Source: Rhodobacteraceae bacterium Alg238-R152 (GTDB lineage: Bacteria; Pseudomonadota; Alphaproteobacteria; Rhodobacterales; Rhodobacteraceae). From it: DNA of 64,000 nt. The stretch lies in the NCBI GenBank assembly GCA_900537125.1, contig UNRJ01000008.1, forward strand, positions 62,001 through 126,000, given 5' to 3'. Position 1 is the stretch's first letter; each line of letters opens with the position of its first letter. This document shows positions 28,567 through 37,400 of this stretch, one piece after another. A program made the position numbers and the translations under genes. The notes under the pieces were generated by a model. That model had not been told where the DNA came from. It saw only the letters and a list, made by a program, of their open reading frames with translations, and searched no databases.

Positions 28567-28713
28567 ATGCACACAATCGAAAACGGATACCGAGCAGTTG
28601 GCCTGTTGATTGATATCAACTGGGAACGTTTGTTGTTTCCTGCAGCGATCATCGCGGGATTGTGGATGGGCTCCTACATTGGCACCCTGATCTTGAACAG
28701 CGGTCTGCACTAA
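28567..28713 (+). CDS. 48-residue predicted membrane peptide
   Basis: This small open frame begins at the ATG at 28567 and reads MHTIENGYRAVGLLID, then a hydrophobic helix LLFPAAIIAGLWMGSYIGTLIL and a short tail. The amphipathic start plus single membrane helix, and the sense-strand position in the bamA leader, suggest a real gene. The ribosome site is poor. It is too short to be called in routine searches. The function is unknown. It could also be leader sequence that happens to be open. Confidence 0.45.
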   Translation: MHTIENGYRAVGLLIDINWERLLFPAAIIAGLWMGSYIGTLILNSGLH

Positions 28714-28891
28714 AACCATGTGAGTGGCTGATGGTTTGTGCACCATATTGTGTGGTGTTCACAGGCTAGCCCTCTAGGGATGCCGAAATGGCGCTGGCTG
28801 ATTCTCTTTGAGCCGAGGCCAATGCTGTTTTGACATCAGCCCTCAGACCCGATAGTCACAATCCAACTGGGATGTACTGCGGAGTTTGGGA
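28714..28891 (+). promoter_or_regulatory. Leader and promoter region of bamA
   Basis: This 178-base stretch lies between the small open frame and bamA, downstream of the rseP terminator. The bamA transcript that starts here or in the preceding 60 bases must use a promoter in this area. No clear -10/-35 pair or envelope-stress sigma factor motif was identified by eye. Confidence 0.4.
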
Positions 28892-31249
28892 ATGACCAAA
28901 CAATCTAGGGCTTTGGCCATGGCCAAAGACGGGGGAGAGGTGCGGTGTCGGCGCCTCCTAACAACATTTTTCTTTGTTGTTTTTGCACTTTTGCTGGCGT
29001 TGCCGACGTTTGTCCAAGCGCAGACGTATAACTTCAGTTCGATCCGGGTTGAGGGCAACCAGCGTATCGAATCTGCGGCCGTAGCGAACTACGCGGCTAT
29101 CCCGCGCGGAACTGCGGTCTCTGCCGGACAGGTGAATGCAGCCTATCAAAGGGTGTTGGCGAGTGGCTTGTTTGAAACCGTGGAAATGGTGCCAAGTGGC
29201 GGCACGCTTGTGATCAAAGTCACAGAATATCCAACCATCAACCGCATCAGCTTTGAGGGCAACAAGCGTATCAAAGATGAAGCGTTGCAGCAGATGGTGG
29301 AATCAGAAACCCGTCGCGTGCTGAACCCGACTGTTGCGGAGCGCGATGCCGCGCGCATCACGCAGGCCTACTCTGAGGCAGGCCGTCTGGCTGCCCGAGT
29401 CAACACCCGTATCATTCGCCGTAGCGACAACCGCGCAGACCTCATTTTTGAGGTATTTGAAGGTGGTGTTGTGGAAATCGAGCGCATTGGGTTTGTTGGC
29501 AACCGCAACTTTAGCGACAATCGTTTGCGTCGCGTCCTGGGGACAAAACAAGCTGGCCTGCTACGAGTTTTCTTTAAGCAGGACACTTTTGTGAATGACC
29601 GCATTGAGTTTGACAAACAGGTACTGCGGGATTTTTACCTATCGCGCGGGTACGTTGATTTTCGCACTTTGGGCGTGAATGCCGAACTGGCTCGAGAGCG
29701 AGACGGCTATTTCTTGACGTTCAATGTCGAGGAAGGCCAACAGTTCAAGTTTGGCAACATCACCGCGTCAAGCGAAATTGATGGTGTTAATGCACAAGAA
29801 TATTTGGATACGCTTCGACTGAAGCCAGGGGTGGTTTACTCTCCATCGCTGGTGGAAAACTCAATTTCACGGCTTGAACGGTATGGTCTGAAACAGGGGC
29901 AGGACTTTCTGCGCGTTGATCCGCGGATTTCGCGCAACGACCGTGATCTGACCCTTGATGTGGAGTTTGTGCTGTCCAAAGGTCCTAAGATCTTTGTTGA
30001 GCGGATTGACATTGAAGGCAACACAACAACCTTGGACAAAGTGATCCGCAACCAGTTCCGAATTGCTGAGGGTGACCCGTTTAACCCGCGTGAAATTCGC
30101 GAGAGTGCGGAACGCATTCGGGCGCTTGGGTTCTTCACCGTCGCAGATGTGAATGCGCGTGAAGGCAGCACGCCGAGCCATGTGGTTGTGGATGTGGATG
30201 TGGAAGAACAACCCACTGGGTCTTTGGCGCTTGGCGGTACATTCTCGACCAATGACGGTCTTGGTCTTGTTGTGCGCTTCAGTGAAAGCAATTTCTTGGG
30301 GCGCGGTCAAAGCCTTGGCGTGTCGTTTTCCACGTCGTCCGACATCAAAGACTATAGTCTTTCGTTTGCGGAGCCTGCGTTCCTTGGACGAAATTTGACC
30401 GCCGGATTTGGATTCTTTTACAAAGAGTTTGAGCCCAGTGAAGCGCGATTTACCAATACTGTTGGAGAGTTTTCCCCATACCTTGGGTTCGAGTTGGGCG
30501 AATATTCCAACATGCAGTTGCGCTACAAATTGGAGCGGTCTGACATTTCGGTAGACAGCGCCAACGCAGTTCCTGGGTCGATCATTGACAACGAATCCTC
30601 TCGGGGGGAGATCTACAAAAGCTCAGTTGGCTATACGTATCGGTATGACACCCGCAAGGGCGGCCTTGATCCGACCCGTGGATACCTCGTTGAGTTTGGG
30701 CAGGACTTTGGTGGACTTGGAGGGGATTATACCTTTGTGTCGACGACGGCGCGAGCCGTGGCGGAATCCAAAGTGTGGAATGAAGAGGTTACCTTGCGGG
30801 CCACATTGCAGGGTGGGGCCTTGTATTCACCTGATGGCGACAGCCGTATTGATGACCGCTACATCGTGTCCAATCGTAACATTCGCGGCTTTGAACCTTA
30901 CGGGATTGGCCCGCGGGAGCGCTCCGCTGATGGCTCATTGGATGATGCTTTGGGAGGCAAATACTACGCTGCGGCGCGGTTTGAGGCAGAGTTCCCTTTG
31001 GGTCTGCCCGAGGAGCTCGGAATCACCGGTGGTCTGTTCTACGACGTTGGTTCGTTGTGGGGCTTGGACAACACCAGTGGTGTTGGGACCGTGTATTATG
31101 AAGACTTCTCGTTGCGCCATGTGATTGGTGCGTCGATCTTCTGGACAACACCTATTGGTCCGCTGCGGTTCAACTTCACCAAAGCGCTTCAGAAAGAAGA
31201 GTTCGACCGCGATCAGAGCTTTGATTTTACAATCAGTGCACAGTTCTGA
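28892..31249 (+). CDS. bamA: Outer membrane protein assembly factor BamA
   Basis: BamA inserts beta-barrel proteins into the outer membrane. The 785-residue product has an N-terminal signal peptide ending in VQAQ, five POTRA repeats to about residue 430, and a C-terminal Omp85 barrel ending in Phe. Barrel segments such as VGYTYRYDTRKGGLDPTRG and GPLRFNFTKAL are typical. The start at 28892 has GGAG seven bases upstream; a TTG two codons earlier is also in frame. It is followed by the skp gene after six bases. Confidence 0.97.
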   Translation: MTKQSRALAMAKDGGEVRCRRLLTTFFFVVFALLLALPTFVQAQTYNFSSIRVEGNQRIESAAVANYAAIPRGTAVSAGQVNAAYQRVLASGLFETVEMVPSGGTLVIKVTEYPTINRISFEGNKRIKDEALQQMVESETRRVLNPTVAERDAARITQAYSEAGRLAARVNTRIIRRSDNRADLIFEVFEGGVVEIERIGFVGNRNFSDNRLRRVLGTKQAGLLRVFFKQDTFVNDRIEFDKQVLRDFYLSRGYVDFRTLGVNAELARERDGYFLTFNVEEGQQFKFGNITASSEIDGVNAQEYLDTLRLKPGVVYSPSLVENSISRLERYGLKQGQDFLRVDPRISRNDRDLTLDVEFVLSKGPKIFVERIDIEGNTTTLDKVIRNQFRIAEGDPFNPREIRESAERIRALGFFTVADVNAREGSTPSHVVVDVDVEEQPTGSLALGGTFSTNDGLGLVVRFSESNFLGRGQSLGVSFSTSSDIKDYSLSFAEPAFLGRNLTAGFGFFYKEFEPSEARFTNTVGEFSPYLGFELGEYSNMQLRYKLERSDISVDSANAVPGSIIDNESSRGEIYKSSVGYTYRYDTRKGGLDPTRGYLVEFGQDFGGLGGDYTFVSTTARAVAESKVWNEEVTLRATLQGGALYSPDGDSRIDDRYIVSNRNIRGFEPYGIGPRERSADGSLDDALGGKYYAAARFEAEFPLGLPEELGITGGLFYDVGSLWGLDNTSGVGTVYYEDFSLRHVIGASIFWTTPIGPLRFNFTKALQKEEFDRDQSFDFTISAQF

Positions 31250-31255
31250 TCTGAG

Positions 31256-31822
31256 ATGGCGCGGTTTGCTCTCAGTATAGCAGTGATTGCCGGGGCGCTT
31301 CTCAGCGCCCCGTTTGCCTTTGCACAAGACGCGGTGTTGCCGCAGTCTCAAGTATTGACCGTCGACAGTGACATGATGTTCAGTCAGTCGCTGTTTGGCG
31401 TTCGCGTTGCGCAGGAACTTGCGGCGGATGAATCACTCTTGCTGGCGGAAAACCGGCGTATTCAGGCGGAGTTGACTGCAGAAGAGAAAGCCCTCACCGA
31501 AAAGCGCAGCGAAATGAGTGCAGATGCGTTTCGGGCCGTGGCTGAGGCCTTTGACGCGCGGGTGGTTCAAATCCGCAACGAACAAGACCAGAAAGCAGCC
31601 AATCTTGAAGCGCGGCGGCAGCGGGAGCAGGAGGCCTTTATTCGGGTCGCCAGTCCAATTTTGACAACATTGATGCAAGACGCAGGCGCAAGTGTGATCT
31701 TGGAACGCCGCAATGTGCTACTTCCTGATCCCGCGGTAGACATTACCTTGTTTGCGATTGAACGTCTTAATCAGACGCTGGGTAATGGCCTGGTGCAACG
31801 TGACAGAGCTCCGGACGAGTAG
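31256..31822 (+). CDS. OmpH/Skp-like periplasmic chaperone
   Basis: The 188-residue protein has a signal peptide ending near AFA, and then a helical coiled-coil body with many Glu, Lys and Arg and the EEKALTEKRSEMSADAFR stretch, as in Skp/OmpH chaperones that guide outer membrane proteins. Its position right after bamA is the canonical one. The sequence is only loosely conserved, as usual for this family. Confidence 0.85.
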   Translation: MARFALSIAVIAGALLSAPFAFAQDAVLPQSQVLTVDSDMMFSQSLFGVRVAQELAADESLLLAENRRIQAELTAEEKALTEKRSEMSADAFRAVAEAFDARVVQIRNEQDQKAANLEARRQREQEAFIRVASPILTTLMQDAGASVILERRNVLLPDPAVDITLFAIERLNQTLGNGLVQRDRAPDE

Positions 31823-31938
31823 CTTTTACGGGATTTGTCGTGTCGTCGTAAGTCATTGATTGTTGGCTGGTGCTTGCTCCTCGCGCCGGGGATTGTTAGG
31901 GCTAAGATCAAATTCTTAGGCCGCATGAGGAGCAAAAT

Positions 31939-32403
31939 ATGTCCGAAGATCTCAAGAGCGCCGATATTGAACTGATCCAACGGCTCATTCCGCATCGCTA
32001 CCCTTTTCTGCTGGTCGACAAAGTTGTTGATATTGATGGGTATCAATCGGCCAAAGGCATTAAAAATGTCACTATGAATGAGCCACATTTCCAGGGCCAT
32101 TTCCCCAAAAAGCCGATTATGCCGGGGGTGACCATTGTCGAAGCGATGGCGCAGACGTCGGCGATCATGGTTGGGGTTGCATTGGATTTGGCAGACAAAG
32201 ACCTGCTGGTGTATTTCATGGGCATCGACAAATGTAAATTCCGCCGGATGGTGGTGCCGGGCGATGTGCTTGAGTTGAAGGTGGAAACCACGCGCGGCAA
32301 GCCGGGCGGCAAGGTTTGGAAGTTTGCAGGCACCGCGACGGTAGAAGGTGAACTCGCCTGTGAAGTTGAATTTACCGCAATGATGGACCTGCCGAAGGAG
32401 TAA
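31939..32403 (+). CDS. fabZ: 3-hydroxyacyl-ACP dehydratase FabZ
   Basis: FabZ dehydrates beta-hydroxyacyl-ACP in fatty acid elongation. The 154-residue hot-dog fold protein has [14 protein letters not shown] near residue 15, the catalytic His in [12 protein letters not shown], and EAMAQTSAI with the catalytic Glu. It follows skp after 116 bases with a GAGGAG ribosome site and precedes lpxA by five bases. The lpxD gene, which commonly stands between skp and fabZ, is not here. Confidence 0.97.
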   Translation: MSEDLKSADIELIQRLIPHRYPFLLVDKVVDIDGYQSAKGIKNVTMNEPHFQGHFPKKPIMPGVTIVEAMAQTSAIMVGVALDLADKDLLVYFMGIDKCKFRRMVVPGDVLELKVETTRGKPGGKVWKFAGTATVEGELACEVEFTAMMDLPKE

Positions 32404-32408
32404 CGCTG

Positions 32409-33206
32409 ATGGCTATTTCTGCAAAAGCAGAGGTGCATGCCTCAGCGGTGATCGAAGACGGTGCAGAGATCTCTGATGAGTGCGTCGTTGGTCCGTTTTG
32501 TGTGGTTGGTTCAAAAGTTGTTTTGCGCTCTGGGGTCGAGTTGAAGTCCCACGTTGTGGTGACCGGAGACACCGAAGTTGGCGCAGACACGGTGGTGTTC
32601 AGTTTTTCGGTGATCGGGGAAGTGCCTCAGGATCTGAAATTTGCTGGGGAAGATACACGCCTGGTCATCGGCGAACGTAACCGCATCCGTGAGCATGTGA
32701 CCATGAACGCGGGCACCGAAGGTGGGGGTGGTGTCACCCGTGTGGGCGACGATGGGTTGTTCATGGCGGGCTGCCACATCGCGCATGATGCGCAGATCGG
32801 CAACAACGTGATTGTGGTGAACTCCGCTGCTGTGGCTGGGCATTGTATCATTGAGGATGACGTGATCATCGGTGGACTGTGTGGCATTCACCAATGGGTG
32901 CGCATTGGACGTGGGGCTATCATTGGCGCTGTCAGCATGGTGACCAATGACGTGATCCCCTACGGGCTTGTTCAAGGCCCTCGTGGTGAGCTGGATGGGT
33001 TGAACCTTGTGGGTTTGAAGCGTCGCGGTGTTGCCAGGTCCGACATCACCGCTTTGCGTGCGGCGTTTCAGATGCTGGCGCAGGGCGAGGGCGCCTTTCA
33101 GGCGCGCGCCAAGCGTTTGGGCGACGAGACCGACAGCAAATATGTGGAAGAGATTGTTGCTTTTATAATGGGTGACACGGACCGTTCTTTTTTGACGCCG
33201 AGGTAG
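32409..33206 (+). CDS. lpxA: UDP-N-acetylglucosamine acyltransferase
   Basis: LpxA adds a 3-hydroxyacyl chain to UDP-GlcNAc, the first step of lipid A synthesis. The 265-residue protein is a left-handed beta-helix of hexapeptide repeats, with the HIAHDAQIGNNVI region holding the catalytic His, and a C-terminal helical tail. It is preceded by AAGGAG with good spacing. The order fabZ-lpxA-lpxI-lpxB is the alphaproteobacterial variant. Confidence 0.97.
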   Translation: MAISAKAEVHASAVIEDGAEISDECVVGPFCVVGSKVVLRSGVELKSHVVVTGDTEVGADTVVFSFSVIGEVPQDLKFAGEDTRLVIGERNRIREHVTMNAGTEGGGGVTRVGDDGLFMAGCHIAHDAQIGNNVIVVNSAAVAGHCIIEDDVIIGGLCGIHQWVRIGRGAIIGAVSMVTNDVIPYGLVQGPRGELDGLNLVGLKRRGVARSDITALRAAFQMLAQGEGAFQARAKRLGDETDSKYVEEIVAFIMGDTDRSFLTPR

Positions 33207-33210
33207 AGCA

Positions 33211-34011
33211 ATGAGCAGGCTGGCTATTCTTTGTGGGGGCGGCGCCTTGCCTGTCGCGCTGGCGACGGCGCATCCTGACGCGATGTGTGTTGTGTTTGAG
33301 GGCGTGGCCCACAACATGCCCGGTCACGTACATTCGCATCGCTTTGAGAAAATGGGCGGATTGTTTGAGGCTTTGAAAGCTGGCGGAGTAACGCGGCTTG
33401 TGATGGCTGGGGGGCTTGGCCGCCCGCCGCTGAATCCTGCTGAGTTTGATGCCGGGATGATGGCCATTGCACCGCGCCTGTTGCCGGCTTTGCAAGGCGG
33501 AGATGATGCGATCCTGCGGTTGATCATTGCGGTGTTTGAGGAACAGGGTTTTGAAGTTGTTGGTGCACATGAACTGCTGGACGGGCTGACTGCCGAAGAC
33601 GGCTTGCTTGCGGGGCCGGAACCGTCGGAACAAGCTTTGCAGGACGCAAGCCGGGCAGCTGACATCCTGTTGGCGTTGTCGCCGCTTGATGTGGGGCAGG
33701 GCGCTGTTGTGGCCGCAGGGCTCACGCTTGGCATCGAGACGTTGCAGGGCACCGACGCAATGTTGCGGTTTGTGTCTGAGACACCTGAGCATTTACGTCG
33801 TGGCAAAGGTGTTTTTCTGAAAGCGCCCAAGCGTGGGCAGGACCTGCGGGTGGATATGCCTGCAATTGGGCCAGAGACCGTGCGAGCAGCTGCCAGAGCG
33901 GGCGTGGAAGGTATCGTGGTGTCAGCGGGGCAGGTTGTCATTTTGGATCGGCCCCAAACCTTGGCTGCTCTGGAAGAGACAGGGCAGTTTCTGTTGTCTC
34001 GGGTGATCTGA
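33211..34011 (+). CDS. lpxI: UDP-2,3-diacylglucosamine diphosphatase LpxI (DUF1009)
   Basis: LpxI hydrolyses UDP-2,3-diacylglucosamine to lipid X plus UMP. It is the alphaproteobacterial replacement for LpxH, to which it is unrelated. The 266-residue protein has the family N-terminal LAILCGGGALPVALA, GGLGRPPLNPAEFD in the middle, and the GQGAVVAAG and DLRVDMPAIGPETV stretches of the C-terminal DUF1009 domain. It shares a base with the lpxB start (TGATG). Confidence 0.95.
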   Translation: MSRLAILCGGGALPVALATAHPDAMCVVFEGVAHNMPGHVHSHRFEKMGGLFEALKAGGVTRLVMAGGLGRPPLNPAEFDAGMMAIAPRLLPALQGGDDAILRLIIAVFEEQGFEVVGAHELLDGLTAEDGLLAGPEPSEQALQDASRAADILLALSPLDVGQGAVVAAGLTLGIETLQGTDAMLRFVSETPEHLRRGKGVFLKAPKRGQDLRVDMPAIGPETVRAAARAGVEGIVVSAGQVVILDRPQTLAALEETGQFLLSRVI

Positions 34012-35168
34012 TGAAAGTATTTCTGGTCGCAGGCGAATTGTCGGGCGACCGGCTTGGCGGGGCACTGATGGACGGGCTGCGCCAGCTGATTCCGAATGTG
34101 GAGTTTGCCGGTGTTGGCGGACCCATGATGGCCGAACAGGGGCTTGAGAGCCCGTTTCCAATGGATGAGTTGAGTGTGATGGGCATTGCAGAGGTGCTGC
34201 CTAAGTATCGTCATTTGGTGAAACGTATGCATCAAACTGCGGACGCGGCGTTGGAATGGCAGCCGGATGTGATGGTCACAATTGACAGTCCGGATTTCTG
34301 CCTGCGCGTGGCACGGGAAGTGAAAACGAAAAGCGACCTGCGTTGTGTGCACTATGTGGCACCGTCGGTTTGGGCCTGGCGTCCTAAGCGGGCACAGAAG
34401 ATGGCGAAACATGTCGATCAGGTCTTGGCACTGCTGCCGTTTGAACCGTCGTACATGGAAGCGGCTGGGTTGAGGTGCGACTTTGTTGGGCATCCGGTGG
34501 TGACCGAGCCAGTTGCGACAGATGAAGAAGTGTCGGCATTTCGTGCGCGGCACAATATTGGCGCGGCACCTTTGTTGCTGGTTTTGCCGGGCTCTCGTCG
34601 GGGGGAAGTTGGGCGACTGACACCGACGTTTGGTGAAGTGGTTGCGCGGCTGGTACAACAGAAACCTGATCTGAAGGTGGTTGTGCCAGCTGCAGCGCCT
34701 GTTGCCTCGTTGGTCAAAGAGTTGGTCGCAGATTGGAAGGTTACTCCAATTGTGCTTGATCCCAATGTTGTGGCCTCTGATGAGGCGCAGGCCCAAAAAC
34801 GTGCTGCTTTTAAGGCGGCCAACGTCGCTTTGGCCGCGTCGGGGACCGTCTCCTTGGAGTTGGCTGCAAACGACACACCGATGGTGATTGGCTATGATAT
34901 GAACTGGCTCAGCTGGCAGATTATCAGTCGCCTGTTGCTGGTCGATACGGGCACGTTGGTGAATTTGGTTGCGGAGAGCCGAACGGTTCAGGAATTTATG
35001 GGCCCGGCGTTTAAGGCGGAAGATATTGCGCCTGCCATCCTGCGCGTGCTCGAAGATTCTGCGGCGCAAAAAGAGGCCATGTCGCTGACCATGGAGCGAT
35101 TGGGGCGTGGCCAAGCGTTCCCAGGGGTGCGCGCGGCGCAAGCAGTGCTGGATGGGCTTAAGGCATGA
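34011..35168 (+). CDS. lpxB: Lipid-A-disaccharide synthase
   Basis: LpxB joins lipid X and UDP-diacylglucosamine to form the lipid A disaccharide. The 385-residue protein is a GT-B inverting glycosyltransferase (family 19) with the N-terminal LVAGELSGDRLGG, a central FVGHPVV, LLVLPGSRRGEV, and the nucleotide-binding stretch ALAASGTVSLELAANDTPMV. It overlaps lpxI at one base and the next gene by four. Confidence 0.97.
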   Translation: MKVFLVAGELSGDRLGGALMDGLRQLIPNVEFAGVGGPMMAEQGLESPFPMDELSVMGIAEVLPKYRHLVKRMHQTADAALEWQPDVMVTIDSPDFCLRVAREVKTKSDLRCVHYVAPSVWAWRPKRAQKMAKHVDQVLALLPFEPSYMEAAGLRCDFVGHPVVTEPVATDEEVSAFRARHNIGAAPLLLVLPGSRRGEVGRLTPTFGEVVARLVQQKPDLKVVVPAAAPVASLVKELVADWKVTPIVLDPNVVASDEAQAQKRAAFKAANVALAASGTVSLELAANDTPMVIGYDMNWLSWQIISRLLLVDTGTLVNLVAESRTVQEFMGPAFKAEDIAPAILRVLEDSAAQKEAMSLTMERLGRGQAFPGVRAAQAVLDGLKA

Positions 35169-35743
35169 TGGACGAATTTGGTATTGCGCTGTCCTCGGTG
35201 ACGGCGCATCTGGCCACCAACTTGGACAACCTGGCCATCATGGTAGGGCTGATCTTGACCGTTGGGCAATTGCGCACTGTGGGCGCCTATCTGATAGCGC
35301 AGGTGGTGATGCTGACTGCTGCGTATTACGTGTCTGCAGGCATTGAGGCGGAATTGCCGCATCAAGTGGGATACCTTGGTTTTGTGCCAATTGGCCTCGG
35401 GGTTTATGCCCTGTTGAGCCGGTTTTTCACGGCGCAGGAGACAGCCACGGACCCCATGACCAAGTCACATATATTGGCAATTGCGGCGCTGTTCTTAAGC
35501 GTGTCATTTGACAGCTTTGCCGTGTTCACGCCTTTGCTCGCCGATTCTGGGCCAAGCTACACAATGCCCATTTTGTTGGGCGCATCTGTTTCGGCATTGG
35601 TTCTGGCTGCTGGTGGCGCGGCGCTGGCATCAATGGCACCAGCGCGCGTAGCTCGTTTGGAGCGGTTAGAATGGCTGGCGCCCTACGTGATGATCGCCAT
35701 TGGTCTTTATGTTGTGATCAACACCGGCACCGACATCACGTAA
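35165..35743 (+). CDS. Integral membrane protein, CadD/LysE-like
   Basis: The 192-residue protein has six predicted helices and the early motif HLATNLDNLAIMVGL, a pattern of the LysE/CadD transporter superfamily, which places conserved Asn and Asp residues in the first helix. Its ATG overlaps the lpxB stop by four bases, so it is coupled to the lipid A operon. Cadmium or ion transport would be inferred only from family name; the position suggests an envelope role. It is convergent with mnmA. Confidence 0.7.
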   Translation: MMDEFGIALSSVTAHLATNLDNLAIMVGLILTVGQLRTVGAYLIAQVVMLTAAYYVSAGIEAELPHQVGYLGFVPIGLGVYALLSRFFTAQETATDPMTKSHILAIAALFLSVSFDSFAVFTPLLADSGPSYTMPILLGASVSALVLAAGGAALASMAPARVARLERLEWLAPYVMIAIGLYVVINTGTDIT

Positions 35744-35755
35744 CAAGGACGCGAT

Positions 35756-36901
35756 TTAGTAGCCGCGCCAGACCCAGCCACCGCCGTAGATGCGCGAGCT
35801 GTCGTTGTCGTAAAACACGCAAGCCTGTCCAGGGGCGACGCCTTCTTCTGGTGTCAGCAATTCCACCTCTGCAGTGTCCGGTCCGGTTGGCCGTAAGATG
35901 GCCTCGCGTGGCGGGCGCGTGGACCGCACTTTTACGGAAAAATGCCATTCCTTACGGCTTTCAAAAGGCTCATCGCCAAGCCAGTTGATCTCGCGCACAG
36001 GCACAATACGGGTCGACAACATTTCTTTCGGGCCGACAATGACCTGCTTTTTCTCCACGTCGAGCTTCACCACATAGAGCGGCGTGCTCAGGCCACCAAT
36101 GCCCAGCCCCCGGCGTTGGCCGATGGTGTAGTGGATAACCCCACCGTGGGTGCCCAGCACATTGCCTTCGTTGTCAACGATCTCACCGGGCTCCGCCGCA
36201 CCAGGGCGCAGTTTTTCGATCACGCTGGCGTAGTCGCCGTTGGGCACAAAGCAGATGTCTTGGCTGTCCGGCTTGTCTGCAACTGCAAGGCCGTATTCGG
36301 CGGCCAAGGCGCGGGTGGCGTCTTTGTTGGGCAAGTGACCCAGTGGAAAGCGTAAGTAGTCAAGCTGTTCTGGCGTGGTGGAGAACAGGAAGTAGCTTTG
36401 ATCACGATTGGCGTCAGCAGCGGAATGCAGCTCCGGGCCCAGTTTGCCGACTTTGCGCTGAATGTAGTGGCCCGTGGCCATACAGTCAGCTTCTAGGTCT
36501 TTGGCGGTTTCCAAGAGATCTTTGAATTTCACCCGTTCGTTGCAGCGAATGCAAGGCACAGGTGTGGCACCTCCCAGATAGCTGTCAGCAAATTCATCAA
36601 TCACCGCGTCCTGAAAAATGTTCTCGTAATCCAATACGTAGTGGGGAAAATTTTTCTCCTCAGCCACGCGGCGCGCGTCGTGAATGTCGATGCCAGCGCA
36701 ACAGGCACCTTTTTTGGCCAAGGCCGCGCCGTGGTCATAAAGCTGCAAAGTGACGCCGACCACGTCATAGCCTTCATCTGCCAATTGGGCGGCGACCACA
36801 GAACTGTCGACGCCGCCAGACATTGCGACAACCACGCGGGTCTCTGAAGGGTGCTTGGCAAAACCTAGCGAATTAAGGGGTGTGTCGCCATCAAGCGGCA
36901 T
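35756..36901 (-). CDS. mnmA: tRNA-specific 2-thiouridylase
   Basis: MnmA thiolates U34 of tRNA Lys, Glu and Gln. The 381-residue protein has the PP-loop [16 protein letters not shown], the [15 protein letters not shown] block, and a first catalytic Cys in [12 protein letters not shown] with the second Cys in DICFVPNG. The start at 36901 has GGAGAG upstream on the minus strand. It stands alone between the convergent CadD-like gene and the divergent sciP gene. Confidence 0.97.
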   Translation of the reverse strand: MPLDGDTPLNSLGFAKHPSETRVVVAMSGGVDSSVVAAQLADEGYDVVGVTLQLYDHGAALAKKGACCAGIDIHDARRVAEEKNFPHYVLDYENIFQDAVIDEFADSYLGGATPVPCIRCNERVKFKDLLETAKDLEADCMATGHYIQRKVGKLGPELHSAADANRDQSYFLFSTTPEQLDYLRFPLGHLPNKDATRALAAEYGLAVADKPDSQDICFVPNGDYASVIEKLRPGAAEPGEIVDNEGNVLGTHGGVIHYTIGQRRGLGIGGLSTPLYVVKLDVEKKQVIVGPKEMLSTRIVPVREINWLGDEPFESRKEWHFSVKVRSTRPPREAILRPTGPDTAEVELLTPEEGVAPGQACVFYDNDSSRIYGGGWVWRGY

Positions 36902-37025
36902 GGTGAGTCTCTCCGGGTCAGAAGTCCAAGAGAATATAGGAAAATCTTAGACACTCTCAAGGGCTGCTTTAGGGCCTCGTTAAGTCTCATAGGCGAATAT
37001 TTCCTCACTCAAGAGGACGAGCGAG

Positions 37026-37298
37026 ATGTTTTTGAAAAAAGTTGAAGGCCCGCGGTGTGTGACACTGACCGATGGTCAGGTGATGACACGCGCGGATTTG
37101 CCCCCAACCAAAACCAAACGATGGGTGGCGTCCCGCAAGGCTGCGGTAGTGCGCGGTGTGGCGTATGGGCTGATTTCTAAGCGGGAAGCGCTTGAAATGT
37201 ATAGCTTAAGTGAAGATGAGTTTAATGAGTGGGTGACGGCGGTCTCAACCCACGGGCAGGACGCACTTAAAGCGACTGCGGTTCAAAAGTATCGCTAA
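37026..37298 (+). CDS. sciP: CtrA inhibitor SciP (DUF1153)
   Basis: SciP is a small DNA-binding protein of alphaproteobacteria that binds CtrA and prevents it from activating transcription. The 90-residue protein matches the DUF1153 pattern: PPTKTKRWVASRKAAVV, GLISKREALEMYSLSEDEFNEW with the helix-turn-helix core. It lies 102 bases upstream of ctrA and is transcribed in the same direction, a tight pairing of the regulator with its inhibitor. Its promoter has only a single TTAA half-site. Confidence 0.92.
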   Translation: MFLKKVEGPRCVTLTDGQVMTRADLPPTKTKRWVASRKAAVVRGVAYGLISKREALEMYSLSEDEFNEWVTAVSTHGQDALKATAVQKYR

Positions 37299-37330
37299 AT
37301 CTAGCAATCTCTGTTAACCTTCCTAAATCG

Positions 37331-37346
37331 GTAATCAGTCGTTAAC
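37331..37346 (+). promoter_or_regulatory. Near-consensus CtrA box upstream of ctrA
   Basis: The 16 bases read GTAA-N7-TTAAC, one base from the CtrA consensus TTAA-N7-TTAAC. It lies 55 bases upstream of the ctrA start, and several further TTAA half-sites follow at 37356 and 37362. This fits the well-known autoregulation of ctrA in Caulobacter. Confidence 0.6.
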
Positions 37347-37400
37347 CTTTATTCGTTAAGGTTAACGACAGTAACCCTCCAAAGTAAGGAAGCCGACAAA

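Noticed and set aside
33324-35141. 605-residue open frame on the minus strand opposite lpxI and lpxB
   Set aside because: It is the antisense shadow of two well-supported genes, has an odd Arg/His/Gln-rich composition, and no ribosome site.
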